A stretch of DNA of 52,297 bases from Chitinophaga pinensis (GCA_945890895.1 CAMDDG010000014.1:1-52297); one strand, 5' to 3'. Shown: positions 15,637 through 24,999, counted from the stretch's first letter. Translations and numbers: made by a program. The notes: generated by a model not told the origin, from the letters alone.

Positions 15637-17463
15637 CTAATCCTCAATAATCGTAGGAGGTTTTGTAAATCCCGCATTCCATCCCCCAGATTCATCGTCG
15701 TCATCATTGCCAAATTGATCAAATCCAGAACTGGGCTTGCTAAAACCAGCTCCAAGATCATTGAATCCACCGGAATTTTTATTTGGAGTTGAGTCGAATC
15801 CGGCATCTGTGCCAAATCCTGAATTTATGTTTTGAGGATTAAAAATGGGATTATTATTGAAACCACCAGGTGGTCCGTCAAAAGGCGAGGGGGAATCGTC
15901 GGGTGCGTAATATTCAGCATCACTATTCATTTTGGATCCAACTGTGTGAACGGTAAACGATGCAGTTGGAGCACCCCCTTGATATTCAGAATTTTGAGAT
16001 CGAATGCTCTCTCTCTCATAGGATGATAAATCTTGGAACTTGGAAAATTCACCAACAAATTTGCAAAAAGCCGAGCCAACCGATCCATGACGATTTTTAG
16101 CAATAATCACTTCCGTTAAACCTTGGATTCCATAGTCAATTTCGCCATCTGCAGCTGCTCTGCCTGCTGAATCGGATGTTTCCATACCCATTTTTGTATA
16201 ATATTCGTTTCGGTATAAAAACATAACCATATCGGCATCCTGTTCGATGGAACCAGATTCACGAAGGTCGGATAGCTGTGGACGTTTGTTTTGTCGTTTT
16301 TCAACTTCACGACTTAACTGTGCTAATGCAATTACAGGTATACTTAATTCCTTAGCGAGTGCTTTTAGAGATCGCGATATAAATGCAATTTCCTGTTCAC
16401 GATTTCCGGGGCCTTTGGTTTCATGGCGTAGTAACTGTAAGTAATCCACTACCACCATGTCTAACCCATGTTGTGAATGTACTCTTCTACACTTGGCGTT
16501 TAAATCGAAAATAGAAAGTTGAGGTGTATCGTCGATGAAAATTTTAGCAGAACTTAAATTGTTGGTTTCTGTAGTTAAACGTTCCCATTCTTCTTCGGTA
16601 AGGGTGCTTTTTTTGATTTTTTCTCCTTGCACCATAGCTTCAGCGGAAATCAAACGATTTACCAATTGAATATCTGCCATTTCCAGAGAAAATATCATAA
16701 CACTCTTTTTGTGATCGACCGCAGCATTTCTGACGAGACTTAACGCAAAGGCGGTTTTACCCATTGCCGGACGAGCGGCCAGAATTACGAGGTCAGAAGG
16801 TTGCCATCCCCCATTGATACGATCGATATCTCCAAAGCCGGATGCCACCCCAGTAACTCCGTTGTTTTCGGAGGATCTACGAGCGTCGATTTCTTTTAAT
16901 GAGGTGTTAATTAACATGGAAATTTCTTGGAAATTTCGTTTCAGACCTGCATTTTTAATTTCGTATAGTTTGGATTCCGATTCGTCGAGTAATTCGAATG
17001 CATCTTTGGAATCGTCGTAAGCTTCGTATTGAATTTTTCCGGTAACGTCAATTAGTGAGCGTTGAATAAATTTTTGAGTTAAAATTCGGGAATGGTATTC
17101 AATATTGGCAGCCGAAGATACTTTGTTTGTAAGTTGAGCTAAATAGAAATAGCCACCTGCAAGTTCTAATTTCCCGTGATTTTTTAAGTAGTTGGAAACG
17201 GTAAGAAGATCAATGGCCATAGAAGCGCTTTGATAGAGCGTTTGAATGGCACGGAATATTTCTTTGTTCTGGGGATTGTAAAAGTGGTCGGGAGATAAGA
17301 TGTCAATTACCTGATGGATTTTATCTTTTTCGAGCATCATTGCACCCAAAACTGCTTCTTCAAGTTCAACAGCATTAGGAGGCATTCTGCCGTCGCGATC
17401 GCGTAAAAATTCGGCCGGTACAACTTTCTTCTTTCGGTTATTTGAGGTGTACTGTTCTTCCAT
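15637..17463 (-). CDS. dnaB: DnaB, replicative DNA helicase with a long low-complexity C-terminal tail
   Basis: This hexameric helicase unwinds DNA at the replication fork. The N-terminal primase-interacting domain (PPNAVELEEAVLGAMM) is followed by a RecA-like domain with Walker A ARPAMGKTAF (about 230-239 from the ATG start), Walker B MVVVDYLQLL (Asp340) and the arginine-finger region (RPQLSDLRESGSIEQDAD). The ATG at 17463 is preferred; an in-frame TTG at 17496 would add 11 residues. The core ends near residue 490. The remaining 115-120 residues are rich in Gly, Phe, Asn, Pro and Asp with repeated GF/GGF motifs and an acidic patch (DDDDESGG), making the protein longer (608 aa) than typical DnaB (about 450-520). 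Confidence 0.95.
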   Translation of the reverse strand: MEEQYTSNNRKKKVVPAEFLRDRDGRMPPNAVELEEAVLGAMMLEKDKIHQVIDILSPDHFYNPQNKEIFRAIQTLYQSASMAIDLLTVSNYLKNHGKLELAGGYFYLAQLTNKVSSAANIEYHSRILTQKFIQRSLIDVTGKIQYEAYDDSKDAFELLDESESKLYEIKNAGLKRNFQEISMLINTSLKEIDARRSSENNGVTGVASGFGDIDRINGGWQPSDLVILAARPAMGKTAFALSLVRNAAVDHKKSVMIFSLEMADIQLVNRLISAEAMVQGEKIKKSTLTEEEWERLTTETNNLSSAKIFIDDTPQLSIFDLNAKCRRVHSQHGLDMVVVDYLQLLRHETKGPGNREQEIAFISRSLKALAKELSIPVIALAQLSREVEKRQNKRPQLSDLRESGSIEQDADMVMFLYRNEYYTKMGMETSDSAGRAAADGEIDYGIQGLTEVIIAKNRHGSVGSAFCKFVGEFSKFQDLSSYERESIRSQNSEYQGGAPTASFTVHTVGSKMNSDAEYYAPDDSPSPFDGPPGGFNNNPIFNPQNINSGFGTDAGFDSTPNKNSGGFNDLGAGFSKPSSGFDQFGNDDDDESGGWNAGFTKPPTIIED

Positions 17464-17694
17464 AGGACTTTCAAAGTTAGGGCATTTTGCTGCCAAAAGT
17501 GGAGTTGACTTTGGAAATAGTTTTAAACAAAAAGATCAAGTCAGGGGAAAAAATATTGAAAATATCCAAGATTTCTGGTTTTTAGAATCTTGCTATTTTA
17601 GAGAAAAATTTTCCAAAATCGAAATTTGAATTTGAAACAATCCTTGAGTAAATAAAATTTCACTTTTACAAAAAAAATGTGTCATTCATACAAA

Positions 17695-17729
17695 TTGAAT
17701 ATTTAGTTAACATGAAATGAGTACTTTTG
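17695..17729 (+). promoter_or_regulatory. Possible promoter of the polysaccharide operon
   Basis: TACTTTTG (17722-17729) matches the -7 consensus TAnnTTTG, and TTG at 17695-17697 is 24 bp upstream, one base beyond the usual spacer range. The leader to the first gene (17789) would be about 55 nt. The 325-bp gap between dnaB and this operon otherwise shows only AT-rich DNA and a short inverted repeat (17567-17592). Confidence 0.45.
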
Positions 17730-17788
17730 TTACTCGAAATTGTGTCAGTTTACGAATATGCATGTAACTGAAGTGGCGAAGCTGTATA

Positions 17789-18310
17789 ATGATTGAAACA
17801 TTAATTCAAGGTAAAATTAGAGTTAAACTCTTAACCAAGCTGTTGTTGAATCCTAACAATACGGTTTATTTACGCGGTTTAGAAAAGGAGTTTGGAGTGA
17901 GTTCAAACACGGTTCGATATGAACTTAATAAATTGAGTTCCGTGAAATTGATTGAAATCGTAGAAAACGCAGATTCAAATCAGAAACAGTATAAAGCTAA
18001 CACCCGTCATCCATTATTTGAAAATTTACGCGGTTTTATCCTTAAGCAATTTGGCATTGACGCTTTGATAGAAAAAGTATTTGATCGATTAGGGGATGTT
18101 GAACGCGTATACTTAACCCATGACTGGGCTGAGGGTAAAATCGGTCCGTTTTTAGATATTGTTGTTGTGGGTAAAGTGAATAATGAATACATGCATGTTT
18201 TAATAAAAAAGGCCGAGCCTATACTTCAGAGAAAAATCAGAGTAGCTCAATTTGAAACTTTGGAGAATCCGCCTCAATGGGAAGGGATTCCTTGGGTACA
18301 ATTGGTATGA
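17789..18310 (+). CDS. Winged-helix regulator with a nucleotidyltransferase-like C-terminal domain, head of the polysaccharide operon
   Basis: The N-terminal 70 residues form an ArsR-like winged helix; the helix-turn-helix is YLRGLEKEFGVSSNTVRYEL at about 29-48. The C-terminal 90 residues (RVYLTHDWAEGKIGPFLDIVVVGK) resemble the minimal nucleotidyltransferase fold, but the GS...D.D catalytic pattern is incomplete: only the aspartate in LDIVVVG is evident, so catalysis is doubtful. Genes of this kind often stand at the head of surface-polysaccharide loci in Bacteroidota, which suggests local transcriptional control. The 31-bp gap to the next gene and shared direction place it in the operon. The assignment is from fold-like patterns and context. 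Confidence 0.7.
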   Translation: MIETLIQGKIRVKLLTKLLLNPNNTVYLRGLEKEFGVSSNTVRYELNKLSSVKLIEIVENADSNQKQYKANTRHPLFENLRGFILKQFGIDALIEKVFDRLGDVERVYLTHDWAEGKIGPFLDIVVVGKVNNEYMHVLIKKAEPILQRKIRVAQFETLENPPQWEGIPWVQLV

Positions 18311-18341
18311 TTTTTGAAAAGTAAAACAAATTGTAAAAGAA

Positions 18342-19205
18342 ATGAATTCAAAATCGTTGCCATTGATTAGTGTAACAATGCCCGTATACAATGGAGAAAG
18401 AACTATTGATTTGGCCATTAAATCATTAATTAATCAAACCTATACAAATTGGTTGTGTATAATAGTAAATGACTGCAGCACAGATAATACTCGTAACATT
18501 CTAAATAAGTATGAGTCAAACCCAAAGTTCAAAATTATTCATTTAAGCAAAAACGGAGGCAGAGGAAACGCTCGTCAGGTAGCTTTAGAAAATGCAGAAG
18601 GCGATTTTCTTGCTTTCTTGGATGCCGATGATTTATATCATCCTCGTAAACTAGAACTGCAAGTTGAAGCTTTTAAAATGCATCCAAATTTGGTTGTTTG
18701 TGGGAGTTTAGTCGGTTCGTATAATTTAAATTTTGAATTGATTAACTTTCGGGGATTAGCAACCAATTCCCCATTATTAAATTATCAAAGTTTTAACTTC
18801 CCAAGTCCTCCAGCATGTACTATGATAAAATTGGCGGATGCTTCTTTGTGTAGTTACGATAAAAGACTCTCTGTAGGTGAAGATAACGATTTCCTATATT
18901 GTTGTTTAAAAGGAAAGTCATATATCGTTTTAGATCAAATACTGTACTATTACGAAGAGGTGGGTGTCTTATCAAAAAGCAAATTGATCAATTATCAATT
19001 TTTGAAACTTAATAAAATTATCATTAAAACTTCAGGCCTATACAGAATAAAATTATTTAGCAAGGAAATTGTTAGAACGTTAATTAAGATTCCTGCAATT
19101 CTAGTACTTGGTCCAGAATATATTTCCAAACGTAGAGGCAATTCTGCAAATTTGGAACAAATCACAGAGTTTAATCTAATTGTATCAAAATTAAAAAAAC
19201 AATAA
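18342..19205 (+). CDS. GT2-family glycosyltransferase
   Basis: A cytoplasmic GT-A fold transferase that adds one sugar from a nucleotide donor to the growing lipid-linked repeat unit. The start SVTMPVYNGERTIDLAIKSL is the classic GT2 entry, NDCSTDNT is the nucleotide-binding turn, and the metal-binding DADD is at residues 94-97. The acceptor-side GEDNDFLYCC motif (about 183-192) fits the catalytic base region. At 287 residues it is short, with no membrane helices. Sugar specificity cannot be read from the sequence. Confidence 0.9.
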   Translation: MNSKSLPLISVTMPVYNGERTIDLAIKSLINQTYTNWLCIIVNDCSTDNTRNILNKYESNPKFKIIHLSKNGGRGNARQVALENAEGDFLAFLDADDLYHPRKLELQVEAFKMHPNLVVCGSLVGSYNLNFELINFRGLATNSPLLNYQSFNFPSPPACTMIKLADASLCSYDKRLSVGEDNDFLYCCLKGKSYIVLDQILYYYEEVGVLSKSKLINYQFLKLNKIIIKTSGLYRIKLFSKEIVRTLIKIPAILVLGPEYISKRRGNSANLEQITEFNLIVSKLKKQ

Positions 19206-19216
19206 AACAATCAAAT

Positions 19217-20521
19217 ATGAAAACTTGGAACAAACAACCTAAATTAGCCATTATTGGTTTAGGATATGTAGGTTTACCTTTGGCCGTTGCTTTTGCTGGA
19301 AAATATAAAGTAATTGGTTTTGATATTAATGAAAAAAGAGTAAATGAATTATCTAATGGTAATGACTTTACTTTGGAAGTAGAAGATGAATTACTTAAAA
19401 GTGTTCTTTATTCCAGTGAAAAAGGGGATGATGCAAATAGCTTATTAGTTACCACAGACCCCCAATATTTATCTGAATGCACCGTGTTTATTGTAACTGT
19501 GCCTACCCCCACAGATAAATTTAATCGTCCGGTTCTAACACCAATGATTAAGGCAAGTGAGCAAATTGCTAAAGTGTTAAAAGTTGGAGACATCGTAATT
19601 TATGAAAGTACGGTTTATCCTGGTGTTACAGAAGATGAAATGGTGCCCGTATTAGAACAACATTCAAAATTGAAGTTTAATGTTGACTTTTTCTGTGGAT
19701 ATTCACCCGAGCGTATTAATCCAGGTGATAAAGAACATACCGTTACCAAAATTTTAAAAGTAACCAGTGGTTCTACACCAGAAGCTGCAGATTATATAGA
19801 TGAATTATACAAGTCTGTAATTATAGCAGGTACTCATAAGGCAAGCAGTATTAAAGTTGCAGAAGCAGCTAAAGTAATTGAAAATTCTCAAAGAGATATC
19901 AATATTGCATTTGTCAATGAGTTAAGTAAAATATTTAACATCATGGGTATTGATACCAACGAAGTACTGGAAGCTGCCGGAACAAAATGGAATTTCCTGA
20001 AGTTTAAACCGGGTTTGGTTGGTGGACATTGCATTGGAGTTGACCCATATTATCTCGCCCAAAAAGCTCAAGAAGTTGGATACCATCCTGAAATTATTTT
20101 AGCTGGAAGAAGAGTTAATGACTCTATGGGTAAGCATGTTGCAACAGAAGTGGTAAAGTTGATGTTGAGAAAGGATTTGAAAGTTGTAGACTCAAAAGCA
20201 CTGATTTTAGGATTTACCTTTAAAGAAGATTGCCCGGATGTTAGAAATACGAGAGTAATTGACATTTACGAAGAATTAAAAAGCTACGATCTAAATGTAG
20301 ATATTTTTGACCCTTGGGCGAACAAAGAAGAGGTGAATCATGAATACGAAGTTGATATTTTGAATGAATTGAAAGCAGAGGCATTGAAAGATTATTCTGC
20401 CATTATTTTAGCAGTTGCTCACAAGGAGTTCGCTTCGTTAAATCTAAGTAAATCCTCAAATCAAGTAATTTTTGACGTTAAAGGAATTCTGGGAAAAGAA
20501 GTTTCAGACGCACGTCTATAA
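19217..20521 (+). CDS. UDP-N-acetylhexosamine 6-dehydrogenase, TviB/WbpO-like
   Basis: This NAD-dependent enzyme oxidises C6 of UDP-GlcNAc or UDP-GalNAc to the uronic acid. The N-terminal Rossmann loop GLGYVGLPLAVAF (residues 14-26) and the catalytic cysteine Cys272 in GGHCIGVDPYYL are intact. FKEDCPDVRNTR marks the C-terminal substrate/NAD domain. At 434 residues, the TLEVEDELLK and PTDKFNRP segments place it nearer TviB/WbpO than UDP-glucose dehydrogenase. Together with the WbpP/TviC-like epimerase at 24016 it predicts UDP-GalNAcA as a building block, as in the Vi antigen pathway. Confidence 0.9.
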   Translation: MKTWNKQPKLAIIGLGYVGLPLAVAFAGKYKVIGFDINEKRVNELSNGNDFTLEVEDELLKSVLYSSEKGDDANSLLVTTDPQYLSECTVFIVTVPTPTDKFNRPVLTPMIKASEQIAKVLKVGDIVIYESTVYPGVTEDEMVPVLEQHSKLKFNVDFFCGYSPERINPGDKEHTVTKILKVTSGSTPEAADYIDELYKSVIIAGTHKASSIKVAEAAKVIENSQRDINIAFVNELSKIFNIMGIDTNEVLEAAGTKWNFLKFKPGLVGGHCIGVDPYYLAQKAQEVGYHPEIILAGRRVNDSMGKHVATEVVKLMLRKDLKVVDSKALILGFTFKEDCPDVRNTRVIDIYEELKSYDLNVDIFDPWANKEEVNHEYEVDILNELKAEALKDYSAIILAVAHKEFASLNLSKSSNQVIFDVKGILGKEVSDARL

Positions 20522-20572
20522 AAATATTGGATTGTTTTACTCTCCATATCTCATATTGAAAGCTAAAATTCT

Positions 20573-21682
20573 TTGAAAAACAAACTTAAATATAACCTGC
20601 AAAACCTTATTGGTCGAAGAGTTAATAAAAGAATTCTAATTATTGAGTCGGATGATTGGGGCTGTATCAGAATGCCATCAAAACAGGTATTTGATACTTT
20701 ATTGAATCAAGGTATCCCTGTTGATAAATGTCCATATAATTCGAATGATATGCTCGAATCTGCGGATGATATTAATGGGGTAATTCAATGTTTTCAATCA
20801 TTAAAAGATAGTAAAGGTAATAGTTTAAAATTAACCGCTAATTTTATTGTTGCAAATCCGGATTTTGAAAAAATTAGAAAGTCAGATTTTAATGAATATC
20901 ATTTTCAGGATTTTGTTGAAACGTATTCCAGAGAGCAAGGCAACTTAAGTACTTTTGATGCTATAAAAAACGCCATTGAGCTGGGTGTTTTGCAGCCACA
21001 ATTACATGGACGTGAACACTTACAACCATTTGAATGGCTTAGTGCTCTTAAATCAGGAGATAGCGAAACCTTATTCGCCTTTGGTTTGGGAGTATGGGGA
21101 CATCCTTCAAAATATTCATTGAATACCGGAATCAATTTTTCATCGGCATTTCATGCAGCTGAAAAAAGTCAAATTGATTTTTTCAAAGTTTCCATAACCG
21201 AAGCTCAACGGATTTTCAAATCTCATTTTGGATTTTATTCAAAATCTTTTATTCCGCCAAGATATATTTGGATGAATGAATTAAATGAAACTTTGAAAGA
21301 GAATAATATAGAATTGCTTCAGGGAAAAATTGTTCAATTACAGCCTGAATTCTCGGAGAACAATTCTCTGAAAGCTGTTCGAGTTTGGCAGGGTAAAAAA
21401 CTGAACCACGGAGTAAGATGTGTTACACGTAATGTCTTTTTTGAACCTGCTGAGAAACCAAAATTCAATTGGGAAAGTGATGCATTCAGTAGAATTCAAG
21501 CGGCGTTTAATTGGGGGAAACCAGCGGTTATTTCTATGCATAGACTTAATTTTATGGGTGGATTAAATCCTGAGAATCGAGAAAATAATTTGGAGAGATT
21601 GCGAAAATTAATTGTACAGGTTTTAAAAACCTATCCAGATGTTGAATTTCAAACAACAGATCAACTTGCGGAATTATACTAA
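20573..21682 (+). CDS. Predicted NodB-like polysaccharide deacetylase family protein, cytoplasmic (copy 1)
   Basis: The protein shows a metal-dependent deacetylase layout: SDDWG with Asp27-Asp28 near the N-terminus, PQLHGREHL with His145 and His149 as likely metal ligands, FIPPR (about 226-230) and AVISMHRLNF with His323 near the C-terminus. The order Asp-Asp, His-x3-His, Pro loop, His is that of NodB/CE4 enzymes, but spacing is wider and sequence divergent. There is no signal peptide or membrane helix, so it should act in the cytoplasm on a nucleotide-sugar or lipid-linked intermediate. The start is TTG; no ATG fits before the conserved N-terminus. A paralogue lies at 36216. Deacetylase activity is inferred. 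Confidence 0.65.
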   Translation: MKNKLKYNLQNLIGRRVNKRILIIESDDWGCIRMPSKQVFDTLLNQGIPVDKCPYNSNDMLESADDINGVIQCFQSLKDSKGNSLKLTANFIVANPDFEKIRKSDFNEYHFQDFVETYSREQGNLSTFDAIKNAIELGVLQPQLHGREHLQPFEWLSALKSGDSETLFAFGLGVWGHPSKYSLNTGINFSSAFHAAEKSQIDFFKVSITEAQRIFKSHFGFYSKSFIPPRYIWMNELNETLKENNIELLQGKIVQLQPEFSENNSLKAVRVWQGKKLNHGVRCVTRNVFFEPAEKPKFNWESDAFSRIQAAFNWGKPAVISMHRLNFMGGLNPENRENNLERLRKLIVQVLKTYPDVEFQTTDQLAELY

Positions 21683-21697
21683 AAAGAAGAATATTTA

Positions 21698-22801
21698 ATG
21701 AGTAAAATTTGTATAGTATCACCAAGTTTGCAATTAGGAGGAATTGAAAGATCTCTATCCATTTTGGCAAATCAATTTGTTAAAATGGGACATGAAGTGC
21801 ATTTCATAAAAATCTTCCCATTTGAAGATTTTTATCAATTAGATAATCGTATAAAAGTGTACACTCCTCCATTTAATTTTAGCAAAAAAGGAGAGTCTGC
21901 TGTAAAAAACATTCTATATTATGTTAGGGTATTATCACCTGTTGGTGGTTATATTAAAAATTTAATTGGGACAATTAAACCCGATACCGTGTTGTCCTAT
22001 GGGGATTGGTTCCCGCATCTGATTATGCTTGGTTTGAAAAATAAATTTCCATTTTACTATTCAAATCGTTCCAATCCAAGAATTAAATATACGAAATCAA
22101 TCGAGTTTATTCGAAATTTGGCTTATAAGCTGACACCACCAACTGGAGTAATTGCACAAACATCTCAAGCAAAAGACAGAAAAGTTAAATTATTAGGCAA
22201 TCGTACTAAAATAAAAATTGTTCCGAATCCAGCTCCTAATTTCAATGAATTAAATTGTGAAAAAGAAAATTGGATTATTTCTGTTGGACGCTTGCATAAG
22301 GAAAAAGGTTTTATCCGACTAATGGAAGCATTCTCTAAAATAAAGGATAGGTCTGATTGGAAATTAGTATTAGTTGGAGACGGCATACATGCTAAGGAAA
22401 TTATGGGTATGTCTGAAGTTTATGGAATTCAAGATTCAGTTGTATTCTTAGGGAAAGTTTTGGATGTGCAATCCGTGCTGTGTAAAAGTAAAATTTTTGC
22501 TTTTGGTTCGCATCATGAAGGATTTCCCAATGCATTATTAGAAGGAGCGTGTGCTGGTTTAGCCTGTGTAAGTTTTGATATTGTGGCTGGACCAAGAGAT
22601 ATTATTTCAAATGGTGAAAATGGATTTTTGATTGAGGATGGCAATTTAGATGAAATGATCAGAATTTTGCAGTATCTAATCAATAACGAAAGTGAAATTA
22701 AACGATTGGGTGAAGCCGCAAAAAAATCATCGGATCGTTTCAATGCAGATAGAATTACGAATGAAATTTTAAATTTCATTCTTCAGAATACAAATAGTTA
22801 G
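21698..22801 (+). CDS. GT4-family glycosyltransferase
   Basis: A GT-B fold retaining transferase. N-terminal SPSLQLGGIERSLSILANQF is the acceptor-side glycine loop of GT4 enzymes. The C-terminal half has ISVGRLHKEKGFIRLMEAF, KLVLVGDG and the donor-binding E-x7-E motif in HHEGFPNALLEG (about residues 270-281). The 367-residue length is standard. It most resembles GT4 enzymes adding N-acetylhexosamines, but specificity is not determinable. It follows the deacetylase by 15 bp. Confidence 0.92.
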   Translation: MSKICIVSPSLQLGGIERSLSILANQFVKMGHEVHFIKIFPFEDFYQLDNRIKVYTPPFNFSKKGESAVKNILYYVRVLSPVGGYIKNLIGTIKPDTVLSYGDWFPHLIMLGLKNKFPFYYSNRSNPRIKYTKSIEFIRNLAYKLTPPTGVIAQTSQAKDRKVKLLGNRTKIKIVPNPAPNFNELNCEKENWIISVGRLHKEKGFIRLMEAFSKIKDRSDWKLVLVGDGIHAKEIMGMSEVYGIQDSVVFLGKVLDVQSVLCKSKIFAFGSHHEGFPNALLEGACAGLACVSFDIVAGPRDIISNGENGFLIEDGNLDEMIRILQYLINNESEIKRLGEAAKKSSDRFNADRITNEILNFILQNTNS

Positions 22802-22822
22802 TTAAAATTAAAAAAAATAATT

Positions 22823-24016
22823 ATGGATAAGATTTGGTTATCATCTCCTCATATGGGTGGAAATGAAATTAATTATGTAAATGAAGCATTTCAAACGAAT
22901 TGGATTGCACCGTTAGGTCCTAATGTTAATGGCTTTGAAGAGGATATTTCCAATTTTATCAAAGTAGAGTCAACAGAGACTCAAATTAATATCTCAACGG
23001 CCGCTTTAACCTCAGGAACTGCTGCTTTACATTTAGCCCTTGTGATGTTAGGAACTAATGAAAATGATGTTGTAATTGTACAGAGTTTTACGTTTTGTGG
23101 CACTACCAATCCTGTTGAATATCAAAAAGCAAAAATTGCTTTTGTTGATTCAGAGTTAGATACGTGGAATATGGATCCCAATTGTGTTCGAGAGGCAATT
23201 AGCGATTTACTCAACATGGGATATGGAATAGAAGGAAAAGTAGAATCAAAATTGGGTTTAGGTTATATTAGAGCTATAATGCCAGTACATTTATACGGTA
23301 TGCCTGCCAAAATGAATGAATTAATTGCTATTTCAACGGAATTTGGAATTCCAATTGTAGAAGATGCTGCGGAAGCTTTGGGATCTAGATACAACAATCA
23401 AGCCTGTGGAAGTTTTGGCCTTATGGCTGCATTAAGTTTCAACGGAAATAAAATTATTACTACTTCTGGTGGAGGTGCATTAGTTTCTTCCCAAAGTGAG
23501 TTTATTGAAAAAGCAAGATTTCTAAGTACTCAAGCTCGTGATAATGCTCCACATTATCAACACTCTCAAATTGGGTATAATTATCGGATGAGTAATATTG
23601 TTGCAGGGATTGGACGAGGTCAAATGGAAGTCTTAAAACAAAGAGTTGAACAAAGAAGATTGAATAATCTTCGATATAAAGAATATTTTCAAAATATTGA
23701 AGGAGTTTCATTGCAAACAGAACCAGATAGCAATTATTATTCTAATTTTTGGCTTACATCAATTTTAATAGATCCAATTAAGACTGGAGGAATTTCTCGT
23801 GAAACAGTAAGATTAGCTATGGAAAAACAGAATATTGAGTGTAGACCTTTATGGAAGCCTATGCATATGCAACCAGTTTATGATAGAGCTAATTTTTATG
23901 GAAGCGGTGTTTGTGAGAAATTATTTGAAAATGGATTGTGTCTTCCTAGTGGAAGTAACTTATCTGAAGATGAGTTTAAACGAATATTTGATGTCTTAGA
24001 TTCAATTTTTAAATAA
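22823..24016 (+). CDS. DegT/DnrJ/EryC1/StrS-family sugar aminotransferase
   Basis: This PLP-dependent enzyme converts a nucleotide-linked keto-sugar to an amino-sugar. The start IWLSSPHMGGNEINYVNEAF and TNWIAPLGPNVN are typical of the bacillosamine/EpsN-like subgroup acting on UDP-4-keto-6-deoxy sugars. The PLP lysine is Lys210 in SFNGNKIIT, and the phosphate-binding STAALTSGTAALHLAL segment is present. At 397 residues it is full length. No 4,6-dehydratase of the PglF type is in the window, so its keto-sugar substrate must come from elsewhere or differ. Its stop overlaps the next start (TAATG). Confidence 0.92.
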   Translation: MDKIWLSSPHMGGNEINYVNEAFQTNWIAPLGPNVNGFEEDISNFIKVESTETQINISTAALTSGTAALHLALVMLGTNENDVVIVQSFTFCGTTNPVEYQKAKIAFVDSELDTWNMDPNCVREAISDLLNMGYGIEGKVESKLGLGYIRAIMPVHLYGMPAKMNELIAISTEFGIPIVEDAAEALGSRYNNQACGSFGLMAALSFNGNKIITTSGGGALVSSQSEFIEKARFLSTQARDNAPHYQHSQIGYNYRMSNIVAGIGRGQMEVLKQRVEQRRLNNLRYKEYFQNIEGVSLQTEPDSNYYSNFWLTSILIDPIKTGGISRETVRLAMEKQNIECRPLWKPMHMQPVYDRANFYGSGVCEKLFENGLCLPSGSNLSEDEFKRIFDVLDSIFK

Positions 24017-24999
24017 TGGAAAATTTAGATAACATAATTGAAAATAGTACCTTTTTAGTTACCGGTGGAGCAGGATTTATTGGTTCAAATTTGGTAGAGC
24101 TTCTTATTAATCGTAATGCAAAATTGGTTAGAGTTCTTGATAATTTATCGAATGGGTACTTCGATAATATAAAGCAGTTCGTTGGACTTCCCAATTTTGA
24201 ATTTATCGAAGGTGATATTCGTGATTTGGAAACTTGTGAGAAAGCAGTAAAAAACATAGACTATATTAGTCATCAAGCGGCATTGGGATCAGTTCCAAGG
24301 TCTATTGAAGATCCAATTACATCCAATGATGTTAATATTGGTGGACATCTGAATATGTTAGTGGCGGCAAAAAATTCAGAATCACTTAAGCGCATGGTTT
24401 ACGCGGCTAGTTCCTCAAGTTTTGGTGACAGCCCTGAACTTCCTAAAGTTGAAGGGAATGAAGGTAAGCCTTTATCACCCTATGCCGTAACAAAATGGGT
24501 TAACGAACTTTACGGTGATGTTTTTAGCCGAGTTTACGGATTACACACTATCGGTTTGAGATACTTTAATATTTTCGGACCAAAGCAAAATCCGAATAAT
24601 CCTTATGCTGCGGTAATTCCATTATTTATGAAAGCAGCAGTTGAAGGCAAATCTCCAGTAATCAATGGAGATGGATCGAATTCACGAGATTTTACTTTTG
24701 TTGAAAATGCTCTTCAAGCAAATTTAAAAGCGATGCTTCAAACCCCTGAATTAAATAAACATGAAGTTGTGAATATTGCCGTTGGAGATAGAACTAGTTT
24801 GATTGAATTATGGGAAGCCATAGCACATGCAGCTGGGATTAAATTGGAGCCAATTTTTGGTCCTTCACGGCCTGGAGATATTCCACATAGTTTAGCTTCA
24901 ATTGAAAAAGCGAAACAATTAATAGGATATGACCCTAAATTTAAAATTCGCGACGGGATTAAAATTACCTATGATTGGTTCGTGAAAACACATGGTTAA
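24016..24999 (+). CDS. UDP-N-acetylhexosamine 4-epimerase, WbpP/TviC-like SDR
   Basis: An extended SDR with the NAD loop TGGAGFIGSNLVELL and catalytic Tyr156/Lys160 in SPYAVTKW. The block YAASSSSFGDSPELPKVEG and the following GLRYFNIFGPKQNPNNPYAA match the WbpP/TviC/Gne subgroup that interconverts UDP-GlcNAc/GlcNAcA and UDP-GalNAc/GalNAcA. It pairs with the TviB/WbpO-like dehydrogenase at 19217. Length 327 residues is close to WbpP (about 340). The start overlaps the previous stop, so the gene is translationally coupled to the aminotransferase. Confidence 0.88.
   Translation: MENLDNIIENSTFLVTGGAGFIGSNLVELLINRNAKLVRVLDNLSNGYFDNIKQFVGLPNFEFIEGDIRDLETCEKAVKNIDYISHQAALGSVPRSIEDPITSNDVNIGGHLNMLVAAKNSESLKRMVYAASSSSFGDSPELPKVEGNEGKPLSPYAVTKWVNELYGDVFSRVYGLHTIGLRYFNIFGPKQNPNNPYAAVIPLFMKAAVEGKSPVINGDGSNSRDFTFVENALQANLKAMLQTPELNKHEVVNIAVGDRTSLIELWEAIAHAAGIKLEPIFGPSRPGDIPHSLASIEKAKQLIGYDPKFKIRDGIKITYDWFVKTHG

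Noticed and set aside
17567..17592. Inverted repeat CAAGATT...AATCTTG upstream of dnaB
   Set aside because: 7-bp arms with a 12-nt loop in AT-rich DNA are within chance expectation.
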